From contig JACAFE010000021.1 of NCBI GenBank assembly GCA_013388435.1, forward strand, positions 1 to 60,826: a stretch of 60,826 nt of DNA. Reading direction: 5' to 3'. The notes below the pieces were generated by a model that saw only the letters and a list, made by a program, of their open reading frames with translations, searched no databases and was not told where the DNA came from. The stretch is from Nitrospirota bacterium (GTDB taxonomy: Bacteria > Nitrospirota > Thermodesulfovibrionia > Thermodesulfovibrionales > SM23-35). Position 1 is the first letter of the stretch; each line of letters begins with the position of its first letter. This document shows positions 1 to 8,525 of this stretch, in pieces. Position numbers and translations under genes: made by a program.

Positions 1-2
1 AC

Positions 3-613
3 ATCCAAGAATATGGAATTACTCATTTTAGTATGGAAGACTCAACAATTAATGGTAATATTGCCGAGTTTGAAAAATGTGTGACTTAATTTTATTAAAG
101 GGTTTAAATGTTACATAGGGTGGAAAAGCAAGGGTTGACCTAGGAATGGATAAGAAATTGTTGAGTAAGGCTTATAAAGCAGGATGTAGAGGACTTATAT
201 TTGGACTTGAAAGCGCTTCTCAAAATGTATTGAATCATATGAAAAAAAATATTATAATTTCCACTGTTGAGGATGTAATTATTAACTGTTACGATGTGGT
301 AATAGATGTAGGTTGCTTTTTTATTATCGGATATGTTAATGAAACTGAAAAGGATTTTGAAAATATATTACAATTTGTCAAAAAAAATTACAAATATATT
401 AAAACAATATATTCTAGTAGCGGCTTACATATTCTAAAAGGTTCGGAGTTATACGAAGAGGCAGAAAAATATCAAATTATTTTACCTGAGTTTTCACCTG
501 ATGGAGAATGGTGCACTGCAGATAGATCTAATACAAGTAAAATTCGTAATGAAAGGTTAAAGAGATTTAATGATCTAATTTCAGAACTTTATTCAAAAAA
601 GGAGGCAGTATGA
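3..613 (+). pseudogene. Decayed radical SAM (B12-binding type) protein, 3' part
   Basis: The N-terminal part lies left of the window. Frame 3 (3-88) reads EYGITHFSMEDSTINGN, typical of the radical SAM barrel of B12-binding-domain radical SAM proteins, and runs into TAA at 87-89. From base 83 the frame-2 translation DLILLKGLNVT continues the same family, hits TAG at 116-118, then resumes GGKARVDLGMDKKLL and runs to 613 (AGCRGLIFGLESASQ, VGCFFIIGYVNETEKDFE). A frameshift near 79-83 plus one in-frame TAG, at a place where the family normally has Trp (WxGKARVD), therefore break the gene. The ATG at 146 is an internal Met, so a 155-residue product is unlikely to be functional. It overlaps the next gene by ATGA, so it was once the upstream cistron. 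Confidence in the decay is high; the exact function is unknown. Confidence 0.8.
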
Positions 614-1209
614 GAAACAATTCATTTTTGGGTTTTAAAGGAAAATATGTATTTATATTTGCAACAATATCTGTTTTTTTAGTTATGTTGTCAAGCTGTA
701 CAGAAGGTAAGGACGAAAAAAGTAAAAAAGAACTAACACAACAGGTTAAAATTGAACCTAAATTCTTAGGGTGCCAAATATTAGATAAATTACCTGATAA
801 TATCATACCTTTAAATGTTAATTACGGGGATAGAATCAAATTGCTGGGCATATCAGTTAATAAAAATATTGAAAAAAGAAGCTTAGAGTTATCTTACTGC
901 TGGCGCGTCATAAAAGATATAAGCCCTTATAACAAAATATTCGTTCATTTTACCGATTCAATGGGAAATATTTTATTTCAGAATGATCATGATTTTTGTA
1001 CAGATTATTCATTTCATAAAAAAATTGAAAATAAATTTATAAAAGAAACCTTTTTAATCTATATTCCAAAATCAATATCAAATGAAAATCTGGATATAAA
1101 AATTGGAATTTATGACCCTATTTCAAGCAAAGGATGTGAGATAAAATCAAATGGTGGGTTGTCTGTTGACTATGGTAATAAAGCGATTATTATCAAGAAG
1201 GCTGTTTAA
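610..1209 (+). CDS. Putative lipoprotein
   Basis: A 199-residue protein with a basic start, a hydrophobic segment at residues about 12-26 and a lipobox LSSC with Cys30, so it is predicted to be a lipid-anchored envelope protein. The mature part looks like a beta-sandwich (ELSYCWRVIKD, KIFVHFTDSMGNILFQNDHD). This pattern resembles the soluble domain found next to or fused to membrane glycosyltransferases of the ArnT/YfhO type, where it reads K.FVH..D..G....QDDH. The start ATG overlaps the stop of the upstream pseudogene (ATGA) behind a GGAGG ribosome site, and the stop overlaps the next ATG by one base, so the genes are cotranscribed. The partnership with the next membrane protein is inference. 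Confidence 0.6.
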   Translation: MRNNSFLGFKGKYVFIFATISVFLVMLSSCTEGKDEKSKKELTQQVKIEPKFLGCQILDKLPDNIIPLNVNYGDRIKLLGISVNKNIEKRSLELSYCWRVIKDISPYNKIFVHFTDSMGNILFQNDHDFCTDYSFHKKIENKFIKETFLIYIPKSISNENLDIKIGIYDPISSKGCEIKSNGGLSVDYGNKAIIIKKAV

Positions 1210-2678
1210 TGTTTGTTAGTTACCTGGTTAATTTGTTGCCTGTAAAGAAAACAAATACAAATATCTGGATAATATTTATTATCACAGTATTTTGTGTAAA
1301 AATATTCATTTTTCTTATTGACCCTTTGCCAATGTTTCTTATGGGTGATTCTCATAGTTATATCACTACATCATTAACAGGGTGGATACCTCCTGATCGC
1401 TCTTTCACATATGGATATTTTATAAAATATACTGCTGTTGCTTCTCATTCTTTAACTACCCTTATTTTACTACAAACTCTTTTGAGTGGTACAAATGCAA
1501 TTTTACTATCTTATATGTTGATTCGTTTTTTTTCAGTTCGGCCTTTAATTTCTTTCCTTGCAGGCATACTATGTTCTGTAGAGCCGTTGCAACTTTTATA
1601 TGAAAGATATGTAATGACCGAATCTTTATCATTATTTCTGTTTGTTCTTTATCTGTTAACAGTTTTTCTTTATATTGAAAAGCCAAATTTTATTAAATTA
1701 TTTGCTATTTCTTTTATTGGGATTATTCTTGTAAGTGTTAGAATGAGTTTTCTGCCAATTGTTCTTATTAATACAATTATTTTACCTTTATTAGCAATTC
1801 CATCAATTCTCAAATCATATGGTTTAACTTATGAATCTTTTAAACTATTTTTAAGAAAATTGTTTTCCCGTAGATATGTTTTAAAAAAAATATTAACCCA
1901 TATTGTTCTTTCAATCGTTTTAACAATAAGTTTGCATTCTGCATATAGACATTTAAACGGTTATCTTTCTGAAAATCCGCCAGCATATTTATACCATAGC
2001 GGGTTTTTTTTACTTGCTTATTTCGCTCCTATAATAGAACCCGTTGATTTTCCTAATAAGGAACTGGCAGATAAGGTTTATGAAAATTTAAAATACGATC
2101 TGTTAGACTATCATAAAAGAGCAATTCATCATTGGGAAATTGGCGGATTAGTTGAGGTTGTTAAAAGATTTACAACAGACTCATTGGAAGCTGATCATAT
2201 TGCAAAACAAATTGTTATTAACGCATTAAAACGCGATCCTTTAAGTTTATTTAGCATCGCTAAATTCGGATTCCTTGACTACTGGAATATTACAAACTTG
2301 AAGAATTGTTTAAAATGTGAAAGAGGCGAAAAAGAATTGCCAGATTACTTGTTAGTAAAACTGAGGAATTATTTTAGCCTGTGGGCAGATGAACTACCAT
2401 TTTTACATACATTTACTAATAAATATTTTTTTATTGCTTGGCCATGGTATCTTTTTTTGCTATGTTCTTCTTTAATAGCGCTCTTGATTACAATGATTGA
2501 TAAAAAAAATTCCAAGTATTTTTTTATAATCTTTATCTCCAGTCTTATTATAACTTCTATTGCATGTATCCTGATAGAAGGTATAACAGTGAGGTATTTA
2601 CATCCAGCAAGCTGGCTTATCTTTCTTATGATAGTGCCAGTATTTGAATATTTAATTTGCAAATTGCGATCAGATTAA
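1209..2678 (+). CDS. Polytopic membrane protein, GT-C (PMT/ArnT-like) glycosyltransferase candidate
   Basis: A 489-residue protein with about ten hydrophobic segments. After the first helix a periplasmic-type loop carries MGDSHSYI, matching the acidic residue in the first large loop of GT-C glycosyltransferases; YERYVMTESL in the next conserved stretch resembles the Y....TE.L signature of the PMT_2 family. A soluble loop at about 255-390 contains four Lys/Arg-rich stretches and a CLKC pair, followed by a C-terminal group of helices. It would transfer a sugar from a polyprenyl carrier at the outer face of the inner membrane. The start overlaps the lipoprotein stop (TAATG). Fold class is reasonably supported by the pattern, substrate unknown. 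Confidence 0.55.
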   Translation: MFVSYLVNLLPVKKTNTNIWIIFIITVFCVKIFIFLIDPLPMFLMGDSHSYITTSLTGWIPPDRSFTYGYFIKYTAVASHSLTTLILLQTLLSGTNAILLSYMLIRFFSVRPLISFLAGILCSVEPLQLLYERYVMTESLSLFLFVLYLLTVFLYIEKPNFIKLFAISFIGIILVSVRMSFLPIVLINTIILPLLAIPSILKSYGLTYESFKLFLRKLFSRRYVLKKILTHIVLSIVLTISLHSAYRHLNGYLSENPPAYLYHSGFFLLAYFAPIIEPVDFPNKELADKVYENLKYDLLDYHKRAIHHWEIGGLVEVVKRFTTDSLEADHIAKQIVINALKRDPLSLFSIAKFGFLDYWNITNLKNCLKCERGEKELPDYLLVKLRNYFSLWADELPFLHTFTNKYFFIAWPWYLFLLCSSLIALLITMIDKKNSKYFFIIFISSLIITSIACILIEGITVRYLHPASWLIFLMIVPVFEYLICKLRSD

Positions 2679-2696
2679 TATAGTTAAGGAGTTATA

Positions 2697-4277
2697 TTGA
2701 ACAAGAAAAAAGCAATTATTATCGGTGCCGGGCCTGCAGGGTTAACCGCAGCCTATGAGCTGCTGGAAAGAACAGATATTAAGCCTGTTATTTTTGAAAT
2801 GACATGTGATATCGGCGGGATTTCAAAAACAATAAATTATAAAGGAAACAGAATAGATATAGGTGGTCACAGGTTCTTTTCAAAATCCGAAAAAGTTATG
2901 GATTGGTGGCAAAATATTATGCCCTTAATGGGCGCTCCTGCTAAAGATGATATTTTACTGAACAGAAAAATAGAACTATCCACGAAACTTGACGCCCCAG
3001 ATCCTGAAACAACAGATAAAGTAATGCTAATTCGTAATCGTCTTTCAAGAATATTTTTTTTGAGGAAGTTTTTTGATTATCCAGTTACATTAAATCTTAA
3101 TACGTTTTTTAATCTCGGCTTAATTAGAATAATTAGAATAATAACAAGTTACTCTAAAATTAAATTATTTCCAATAAAAAACGAAAAATCGCTGGAAGAC
3201 TTTTTTATAAACAGATTTGGGAATGAATTATATCTTACTTTTTTCAAAGATTATACTGAAAAGGTATGGGGTGTTCCTTGTAATAAAATTAAGCCTGAAT
3301 GGGGAGCACAGAGAATAAAAGGGCTTTCTATTTCAAAAGCTGTAATTCATGCAATAAAAAAACATTTTAAAAAAAATAAATCAATATCACAAAAAGGTAT
3401 AGAAACAAGCCTTATAGAAAAATTTTTATACCCAAAATTAGGACCCGGACAAATGTGGGAAGAAGTTGCAAAGATTATTCAAGAAAAAGGTGGCGAACTT
3501 CATTTAAATCATAAAGTGATTGTAATTAACTATAGTGGGTTAAAAATTCTTAATATTAACGTCAAAGAAACAGATTCAGAAAACATAAAAACTATAAGTG
3601 GTGATTATTTTTTTTCAACTATGCCGGTAAAGGAATTAATACAATCTATGGGCAATAATATCCCAAGTGAAGTTAAACAAGTAGCAGACGGACTTATGTA
3701 TAGAGATTTTATAACTGTTGGGCTGCTTTTAAAAAAACTTAAATTAAAAAATAATACCAAAATAAAAACTATTAACAATATAATTCCAGACAATTGGGTT
3801 TATATACAAGAAAGAGATGTTAAACTTGCAAGAATCCAAATATTCAATAACTGGAGTCCTTATTTGGTAAATGATTTAAACAATGTCTGGATAGGGTTAG
3901 AATATATCTGTTCTGAAGAAGATGAATTGTGGAATAAATCTGATGCAGAGATTGTTCAATTTGCAATATATGAACTATTAAAAATTGATTTCATAAATAA
4001 GGAAGACATAATTGATTCTGTTGTTATTAGGATGAAAAAAGCCTATCCAGCGTATTTTGGTGCTTATGATAAGTTTCATATAATCAGAGATTTTATAGAT
4101 AAGTTTGAAAATTTATTTTTGATCGGCAGAAATGGAATGCATAGATATAATAACCAGGACCATTCTATGCTGACTGCTATGGCAGCAGTACAAAATATTA
4201 TTAATGGAATGAGTGCAAAAAATAATATCTGGGATGTAAACGCAGAAAAAGAGTATCACGAAGTTAAAAACTCTTAG
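2697..4277 (+). CDS. FAD/NAD(P)-binding amine-oxidase/UDP-galactopyranose-mutase-like oxidoreductase
   Basis: A 526-residue flavoprotein. The N-terminal Rossmann motif is [16 protein letters not shown], followed by GGISKT and the signature GGHRFFSKS at about 57-65, as in UDP-galactopyranose-mutase-like and protoporphyrinogen-oxidase-like proteins of polysaccharide clusters. The C-terminal FAD-contact motif is [17 protein letters not shown]. The start is TTG at 2697, chosen because AAGGAG lies eight bases upstream and the Rossmann fold begins immediately. It follows the membrane glycosyltransferase by 18 bases, which suggests a role in surface sugar metabolism. At 526 residues it is longer than a standard Glf (about 370-390), so a distinct substrate is likely. 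Confidence 0.7.
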   Translation: MNKKKAIIIGAGPAGLTAAYELLERTDIKPVIFEMTCDIGGISKTINYKGNRIDIGGHRFFSKSEKVMDWWQNIMPLMGAPAKDDILLNRKIELSTKLDAPDPETTDKVMLIRNRLSRIFFLRKFFDYPVTLNLNTFFNLGLIRIIRIITSYSKIKLFPIKNEKSLEDFFINRFGNELYLTFFKDYTEKVWGVPCNKIKPEWGAQRIKGLSISKAVIHAIKKHFKKNKSISQKGIETSLIEKFLYPKLGPGQMWEEVAKIIQEKGGELHLNHKVIVINYSGLKILNINVKETDSENIKTISGDYFFSTMPVKELIQSMGNNIPSEVKQVADGLMYRDFITVGLLLKKLKLKNNTKIKTINNIIPDNWVYIQERDVKLARIQIFNNWSPYLVNDLNNVWIGLEYICSEEDELWNKSDAEIVQFAIYELLKIDFINKEDIIDSVVIRMKKAYPAYFGAYDKFHIIRDFIDKFENLFLIGRNGMHRYNNQDHSMLTAMAAVQNIINGMSAKNNIWDVNAEKEYHEVKNS

Positions 4278-4318
4278 TCTCTATATCAATTCAGTATTAT
4301 TCTAAATGCAATTCTAAA

Positions 4319-4897
4319 TTATGGTATTACAAATGGTGCAAATACTCTAACTACCTTTGATTTTGAAGTTGATACTTGTACCTGACATACATGAGTTCCA
4401 AATCTCTAGAAAGTATTACCGTATGCAGGGTCAGGATGTACAAAAAATGCATATATTCCATCCCCACCGGATAAGAAGCAATCGCCACATTCAAGCTTTT
4501 TTAATGGGATAGAGCTCGGAGGCATTAAAGGACAGGAAATATTAAAATTACCAAAATTTAAATTGGTAACAGGAGTTCCTGTTTTTGACAGAACCTGAAT
4601 ATTTATTCTAATCGGGTTGTGATTTGCCTGACTTGCGCCATAAGCGCTATGTCCTGTATTCGAGCATTGAGGTGGCCATGTTTTACAGGGTTCGGTGTCA
4701 ATACTTAAAGAGGCTTCAAAAGGGCCGCTTGCAATATCTGATTGTATTTGCACTATATTTTGCTTTTCAGTTTGAAGCACTTCAGATTTTATTAAATCTG
4801 AATCTGATTGTTGAGCATATAATATACATGCATAAAGAAGAAGATTTAAACTTATAATAATTACAGTTAATCTTTTAAAATTATTACGTTTTTTCAT
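4319..4897 (-). pseudogene. Secreted beta-rich protein interrupted by TAG (or short form 4406-4897)
   Basis: A signal peptide (KKRNNFKRL then a hydrophobic stretch ending ILYAQQ) opens a 163-residue frame that stops at TAG, 4406-4408. It has paired cysteines (CKTWPPQC, CP, CGDC) and no recognised family. Directly after the TAG the same frame continues for 28 codons (RFGTHVCQVQVST, VVRVFAPFVIP) to TAA at 4319-4321. This tail has the alternating pattern of a last beta-hairpin, as in W..G.Y.C.V.V ends of Ig-like domains, so TAG probably replaces a Trp or Gln codon. The start is supported by AAAGGAGG at good spacing. It may be a nonsense mutant, a naturally short protein or a sequencing error. 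Confidence 0.55.
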
Positions 4898-5077
4898 AAT
4901 AAACCTCCTTTGTTAATAGTGTTAACTGATTTTTTATAATTAAATCCCCATATAAATCAATTCCTTAATAGTGCTAAATTTACCAAATATTTTGTTAAAA
5001 GTCAAATTTACCCATATACAACTATAAATCTAAAAAAGGTTTTAAAAATCAAAATATTTTGTTATTACACTTTTGGG

Positions 5078-5100
5078 TTAACCTCATTGTTGGAGGTTAA
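5078..5100. terminator. Stem-loop after trxB
   Basis: Perfect 8-bp inverted repeat TTAACCTC / GAGGTTAA with a 7-base loop, located just beyond the 3' end of trxB and upstream of the secreted-protein gene. There is no long T run, so terminator function is uncertain. Confidence 0.35.
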
Positions 5101-5110
5101 ATCAGGGATT

Positions 5111-6058
5111 TTACTTGCCCCAGTCCATTTTCAGCTTTGTTCTTTTATAGATGAACTTTTCTGCTGAAAGTGCTGCGAGACAACCCTGCGAAGCAGCAAC
5201 AACAACCTGCCTGACTTCTGTGCATGTCACATCTCCTGCTGCAAAAACGCCTGGAATAGATGTCTCCATCATATTATTTACAGGTATGCATCCATCTTCA
5301 CCTGTCTCTATGGCTCCGTAAAGAAAATCAACAACAGGTTTATTGCCATGCAGATATACGAAAACTCCAGACAAAGGAAGTTCAAATTCTTTTTTATCAG
5401 GATCAAGCATTTTAATTTTTTCAACTGAATCGCCGCCTTCGATCGAAGTTACAACATAGCCTGCAAGAACTTTTATTTTTGGTTCCGAAAGGACAGGATG
5501 CTCATTTACGCTGAGCTTTGAAGTTGGAGAGATAAGATATACAGTATCTGCAAATCTTGTAAGAACGCCTGCCTCTTTAACCGCTTCTTCTGAATTCCCG
5601 ATTACACAAACTGTCATCCCTTTATAAAAAGCAGCATCACATATTGCGCAATAACTTACACCTCTGCCCAGGAATTCGGATTCACCCTTGATTGTTGCTT
5701 TTCTTCCCATAGAACCAGTGGCAATTATTACTGTTCTGGATTGATATGTTTTATCCATTGTAATAACTTCTTTTATCTCGCCTGTCAGATTGACACCTAC
5801 GACCTGTGTTTCAATATATTCAGAGCCGAACCTAATTGCTTGCTGACGCATAATATCAAGCAGGTCTTTGCCTGGTAAGGGTGAAGTAAGACCTGGATAG
5901 TTTTCTATTTTACTTGAATACGCGAGTGCACCAGCTGTTTTGGATTTATCAAGGATTATTGTTTTCAGTTTTGCTCTTGAAGCATATTGTCCTGCCGTAA
6001 GCCCTGCCGGACCGCCTCCAATTATAATTACATCATAAAGAGTTATTTCTTCCTGCAT
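5111..6058 (-). CDS. trxB: Thioredoxin reductase
   Basis: A 315-residue flavoenzyme that would use NADPH to reduce thioredoxin in the cytosol. FAD-binding IIIGGGPAGLTAGQYA lies at the N terminus, the redox-active pair is CAIC in YCAICDAAFYKG (about residues 135-138), the NADPH-domain glycine motif is degenerate (CVIGNSEEAVKEA), and the C-terminal FAD motif is GVFAAGDVT. Length matches the bacterial TrxB family (310-320). The degenerate NADPH motif, with S/E in place of the usual GGGNSA run, may indicate altered pyridine-nucleotide preference or a ferredoxin-dependent relative. The start is preceded by AGGAGG. It is the last gene after parA-parB, eight bases downstream of parB. Confidence 0.85.
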   Translation of the reverse strand: MQEEITLYDVIIIGGGPAGLTAGQYASRAKLKTIILDKSKTAGALAYSSKIENYPGLTSPLPGKDLLDIMRQQAIRFGSEYIETQVVGVNLTGEIKEVITMDKTYQSRTVIIATGSMGRKATIKGESEFLGRGVSYCAICDAAFYKGMTVCVIGNSEEAVKEAGVLTRFADTVYLISPTSKLSVNEHPVLSEPKIKVLAGYVVTSIEGGDSVEKIKMLDPDKKEFELPLSGVFVYLHGNKPVVDFLYGAIETGEDGCIPVNNMMETSIPGVFAAGDVTCTEVRQVVVAASQGCLAALSAEKFIYKRTKLKMDWGK

Positions 6059-6066
6059 GTGTCCTC

Positions 6067-6885
6067 CTAACCCAATAATATATCAAGAAGCCTTTCGAGT
6101 TCTTCATAGGAATAATATTCAATCTCTATTTTCCCTTTCTTGCCACGAGAAATAATTCTGACTTTAGTTCCTAAATTTTTTATCAATTTATCTTCAAGTA
6201 AATTTATCTGCGGATCTTTTTTAATCTCTTTTTTGGTAGTTTTAGTTATTTTTTTTGTAATTGACTCGGCTTCTCTTACACTTAATCTCTTTTGTACAAT
6301 TCTGCGAGCAGCTTCTATTTGATTTGTTTTTCCTTCAATTGAAAGAATAGCCTTTGCATGTCCTATGCTAAGAGAACCGTTATACATTAATGATTTTACT
6401 TCATCCGGAAGTTTAAGTAATCTCAAATAGTTGGCTATTGTTGCCCTGTCTTTCCCGACTCTTTCTGAAAGCTCCTCCTGTGTGAGATTAAAATCAGAAA
6501 TCAGTTTATTGAAAGCTTCTGCTGTCTCAACAGGATTTAGGTCTTCACGCTGAATATTTTCTATGAGAGCAATTTCGAGCGAATCTTTTGACGCAACATT
6601 TTTTATTAATGCAGGAATTTTCTTGAGTCCTGCAAGCAATGCGGCCCTGCATCTGCGTTCCCCTGCGATTAATCTAAATGTGCCATCTCCTACTCTCGAT
6701 ACAATTATTGGTTGCAATACGCCTTTTTCTTTAATTGAAGCTGCAAGTTCTTTAAGAGATTCATCTTTGAAAGTCTTTCTCGGCTGTTGTTCCCCTGGGA
6801 ATATGCGTTCAATATCAATATTTATTACTTCTTCACCCCTATCGGGGATTAAAGCTTCAAGACCTTTGCCCAGCGCCGTTTTCAT
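6067..6885 (-). CDS. parB: Chromosome-partitioning protein ParB
   Basis: A 272-residue ParB/Spo0J protein. The N-terminal CTPase/ParB domain contains GERRCRAALLAGL (about 77-89) and IENIQREDLNPVETAEAF (about 112-129). A central helix-turn-helix (LSERVGKDRATIANYLRLL) follows, with SIGHAKAIL next to it, and the C terminus is a dimerisation tail. It loads at parS and spreads as a clamp, stimulating the ParA ATPase during segregation. The first 29 bases overlap the end of parA, which indicates translational coupling. I saw no canonical 16-bp parS palindrome in the window by eye. Confidence 0.92.
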   Translation of the reverse strand: MKTALGKGLEALIPDRGEEVINIDIERIFPGEQQPRKTFKDESLKELAASIKEKGVLQPIIVSRVGDGTFRLIAGERRCRAALLAGLKKIPALIKNVASKDSLEIALIENIQREDLNPVETAEAFNKLISDFNLTQEELSERVGKDRATIANYLRLLKLPDEVKSLMYNGSLSIGHAKAILSIEGKTNQIEAARRIVQKRLSVREAESITKKITKTTKKEIKKDPQINLLEDKLIKNLGTKVRIISRGKKGKIEIEYYSYEELERLLDILLG

Positions 6886-7636
6886 TTAATATCTCCTTCG
6901 CAAGGGTTAAATAACTTTGAGCACCCTTAGAGCGTATATCATAAAGTATTGCGGGTTTACCATGACTGGGCGATTCACCCAGAGTAACATTTCTTGGTAT
7001 TATGGTATTATATACTTTATTGCCAAAATGCTTCCTGACTTCATCAGCCACTTCCTGGGATAGATTGTTTCTTGAGTCAAACATGGTAAGAAGAATTCCT
7101 TCAATTTCAAGATCCGGTCTAAATGAATTTCTCACAAGTCTTAATGTTTTTGTCAGCAAACCCAATCCTTCGAGAGCATAATATTCACATTGTACAGGAA
7201 CAATCACTGAATCAGCAGCAACAAGAGCATTAAGTGTAAGAAGACTTAAAGAAGGGGGGCAGTCGATAAAAATATAGCGGTATTTTTCTTTTATGCTTTC
7301 TATTGAACTCGACAGGATATATTCACGTCTTTCTTTTGAAACTAATTCAACTTCTACTGCGAGTAAATCAACAGTGGAAGGTACTATGCTTAAGTGTTCA
7401 ATCTGAGTATTCTTTATGGCATCAATAATTGAGCACCTACCCATATAAACATCATAAAGACTTCTTTCAACCCCTTCTCTTGATATTCCAAGTCCGGATG
7501 TTGAATTGCCCTGTGGGTCAGTATCAATTATAAGTATTTCTTTTTCAGCAAGAGCTAATGAGGCTGAAAGATTTATTGCAGTTGTTGTTTTTCCAACTCC
7601 ACCCTTCTGATTAACTATAGTAATAACTTTTCCCAT
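6857..7636 (-). CDS. parA: Chromosome-partitioning ATPase ParA
   Basis: A 259-residue Soj/ParA-type ATPase. The deviant Walker A is KGGVGKTTT at residues 11-19, with the signature Lys; DTDPQGNSTSGLG and the Walker B-like IDCPPSLSLLTLNAL follow. Length and the absence of an N-terminal HTH fit chromosomal rather than plasmid ParA. It forms an operon with parB, and the pair usually lies near the replication origin, although no other origin genes are visible here. The start ATG at 7636 immediately precedes the P-loop strand. Confidence 0.92.
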   Translation of the reverse strand: MGKVITIVNQKGGVGKTTTAINLSASLALAEKEILIIDTDPQGNSTSGLGISREGVERSLYDVYMGRCSIIDAIKNTQIEHLSIVPSTVDLLAVEVELVSKERREYILSSSIESIKEKYRYIFIDCPPSLSLLTLNALVAADSVIVPVQCEYYALEGLGLLTKTLRLVRNSFRPDLEIEGILLTMFDSRNNLSQEVADEVRKHFGNKVYNTIIPRNVTLGESPSHGKPAILYDIRSKGAQSYLTLAKEILNENGAGQRS

Positions 7637-7705
7637 ATTGTTTATTTAGCTTACTAATTATATTATTATACCATGTCATTTGTGCTATAATTTTCTGAAA
7701 AGGGT

Positions 7706-7800
7706 AATGTAAAAAGTTTCATGAAAAAAAAGAGATAATATAAAACTACAGAGATTAAAGAGTTTTTCTCTGTATTCTCTATGGTTAAGTTTTGACAATA
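7706..7800 (+). mobile_element. MITE-like element, family A, copy 1
   Basis: About 95 bp that align along their whole length with 49881-49972, including start AATGT.AAAA.GTTTCAT, a central ACAGA...GAGTTTT.TCTCTGT hairpin and end GTTAAGTTTTGACAAT. The ends form an imperfect inverted repeat (TGTCAAAA.. / ..TTTTGACA). It is noncoding. The element ends on the A of the first ATG of the downstream frame and supplies TTGACA at 7792-7797. Confidence 0.65.
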
Positions 7801-7820
7801 TGCTAAAAAGGAAATATATT
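7792..7820 (+). promoter_or_regulatory. Candidate sigma-70 promoter contributed by the repeat
   Basis: TTGACA (7792-7797), 17-base spacer, TATATT (7815-7820). The -35 hexamer is the terminal sequence of the family A element; the -10 lies in unique DNA. Transcription would start near 7827, that is, upstream of the well-placed AAAGGAGG site at 7891 but downstream of the ATG at 7821. Confidence 0.45.
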
Positions 7821-8522
7821 ATGAAAAATATCGCTTCTGTTATATTATCAATATTTTTTACTCTACTGACAGGTTTATCGCTGGCAGGGGGAAAGGAGGT
7901 TCAAACAATGATAAAAAATATACATTGGCTTGGACATGATACCTTTAAAATCGTGGGTGAGAAGGTTATTTATACTGATCCGTTTAAAATTAAAAAGAAA
8001 GATGTTGCGGATATTATATTAATCACTCATGAACATTTTGACCATTGTTCGCCTGACGATGTAAAAATGCTGCAGGGACCAAACACAATCATTGTAGCAA
8101 CTGAAGATTGCGTCAAGAAGCTATCAGGCAAGGTAAAAACAGTTAAACCGGGAGATAAATTAAACATTGAGGGCATTGAGATAGAAGCGGTACCTTCTTA
8201 TAATGTAAACAAAAATTTTCATCCGAAATCTAATAACTGGGTTGGATATATTTTCACTGTTAAAGGAAAGAGAATTTATATAGCAGGCGATACTGATTAC
8301 ATCCCTGAAATGAAGAACTTTAAGGCAGATATTGCTCTGTTGCCGGTTTCCGGCACATATGTAATGACTGCAGATGAGGCAGTGAAAGCAGCTCTTGATA
8401 TAAAACCATCTATTGCAATACCCATGCACTATGATTCAATTGTTGGCACAAAGGATGATGCAAAAAAATTTGCAGAAAGCCTCAAAGGAAAAATTGAGGT
8501 TGTAATACTAAAACAAGAATAG
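7821..8522 (+). CDS. MBL-fold metal-dependent hydrolase (UPF0173-like)
   Basis: A metallo-beta-lactamase-fold protein: the zinc motif HEHFDHCSPDD is near residue 70, AGDTDYIPEM supplies the bridging Asp and PMHYDS the last His. It resembles the L-ascorbate-6-phosphate lactonase-like/UPF0173 hydrolases; substrate unknown. Two starts compete. ATG 7821, behind AAAGGAAA, gives a convincing signal peptide (KNIASVILSIFF.. LSLAGG) and an exported enzyme. ATG 7908, behind AAAGGAGG, gives a cytosolic enzyme beginning MIKNIHWLGHDTF. A further ATG at 7800 is formed by the end of the repeat element and has no ribosome site. I list 7821. The gene is followed after three bases by birA. Confidence 0.75.
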   Translation: MKNIASVILSIFFTLLTGLSLAGGKEVQTMIKNIHWLGHDTFKIVGEKVIYTDPFKIKKKDVADIILITHEHFDHCSPDDVKMLQGPNTIIVATEDCVKKLSGKVKTVKPGDKLNIEGIEIEAVPSYNVNKNFHPKSNNWVGYIFTVKGKRIYIAGDTDYIPEMKNFKADIALLPVSGTYVMTADEAVKAALDIKPSIAIPMHYDSIVGTKDDAKKFAESLKGKIEVVILKQE

Positions 8523-8525
8523 AAT

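Noticed and set aside
116-4408. Global UAG recoding (pyrrolysine or Trp)
   Set aside because: TAG ends several intact genes in the window and no pyl genes or suppressor tRNA are seen; two local mutations or errors are simpler.
5111-7636. parS site near parAB
   Set aside because: No sequence close to the canonical 16-bp parS palindrome was found by eye.
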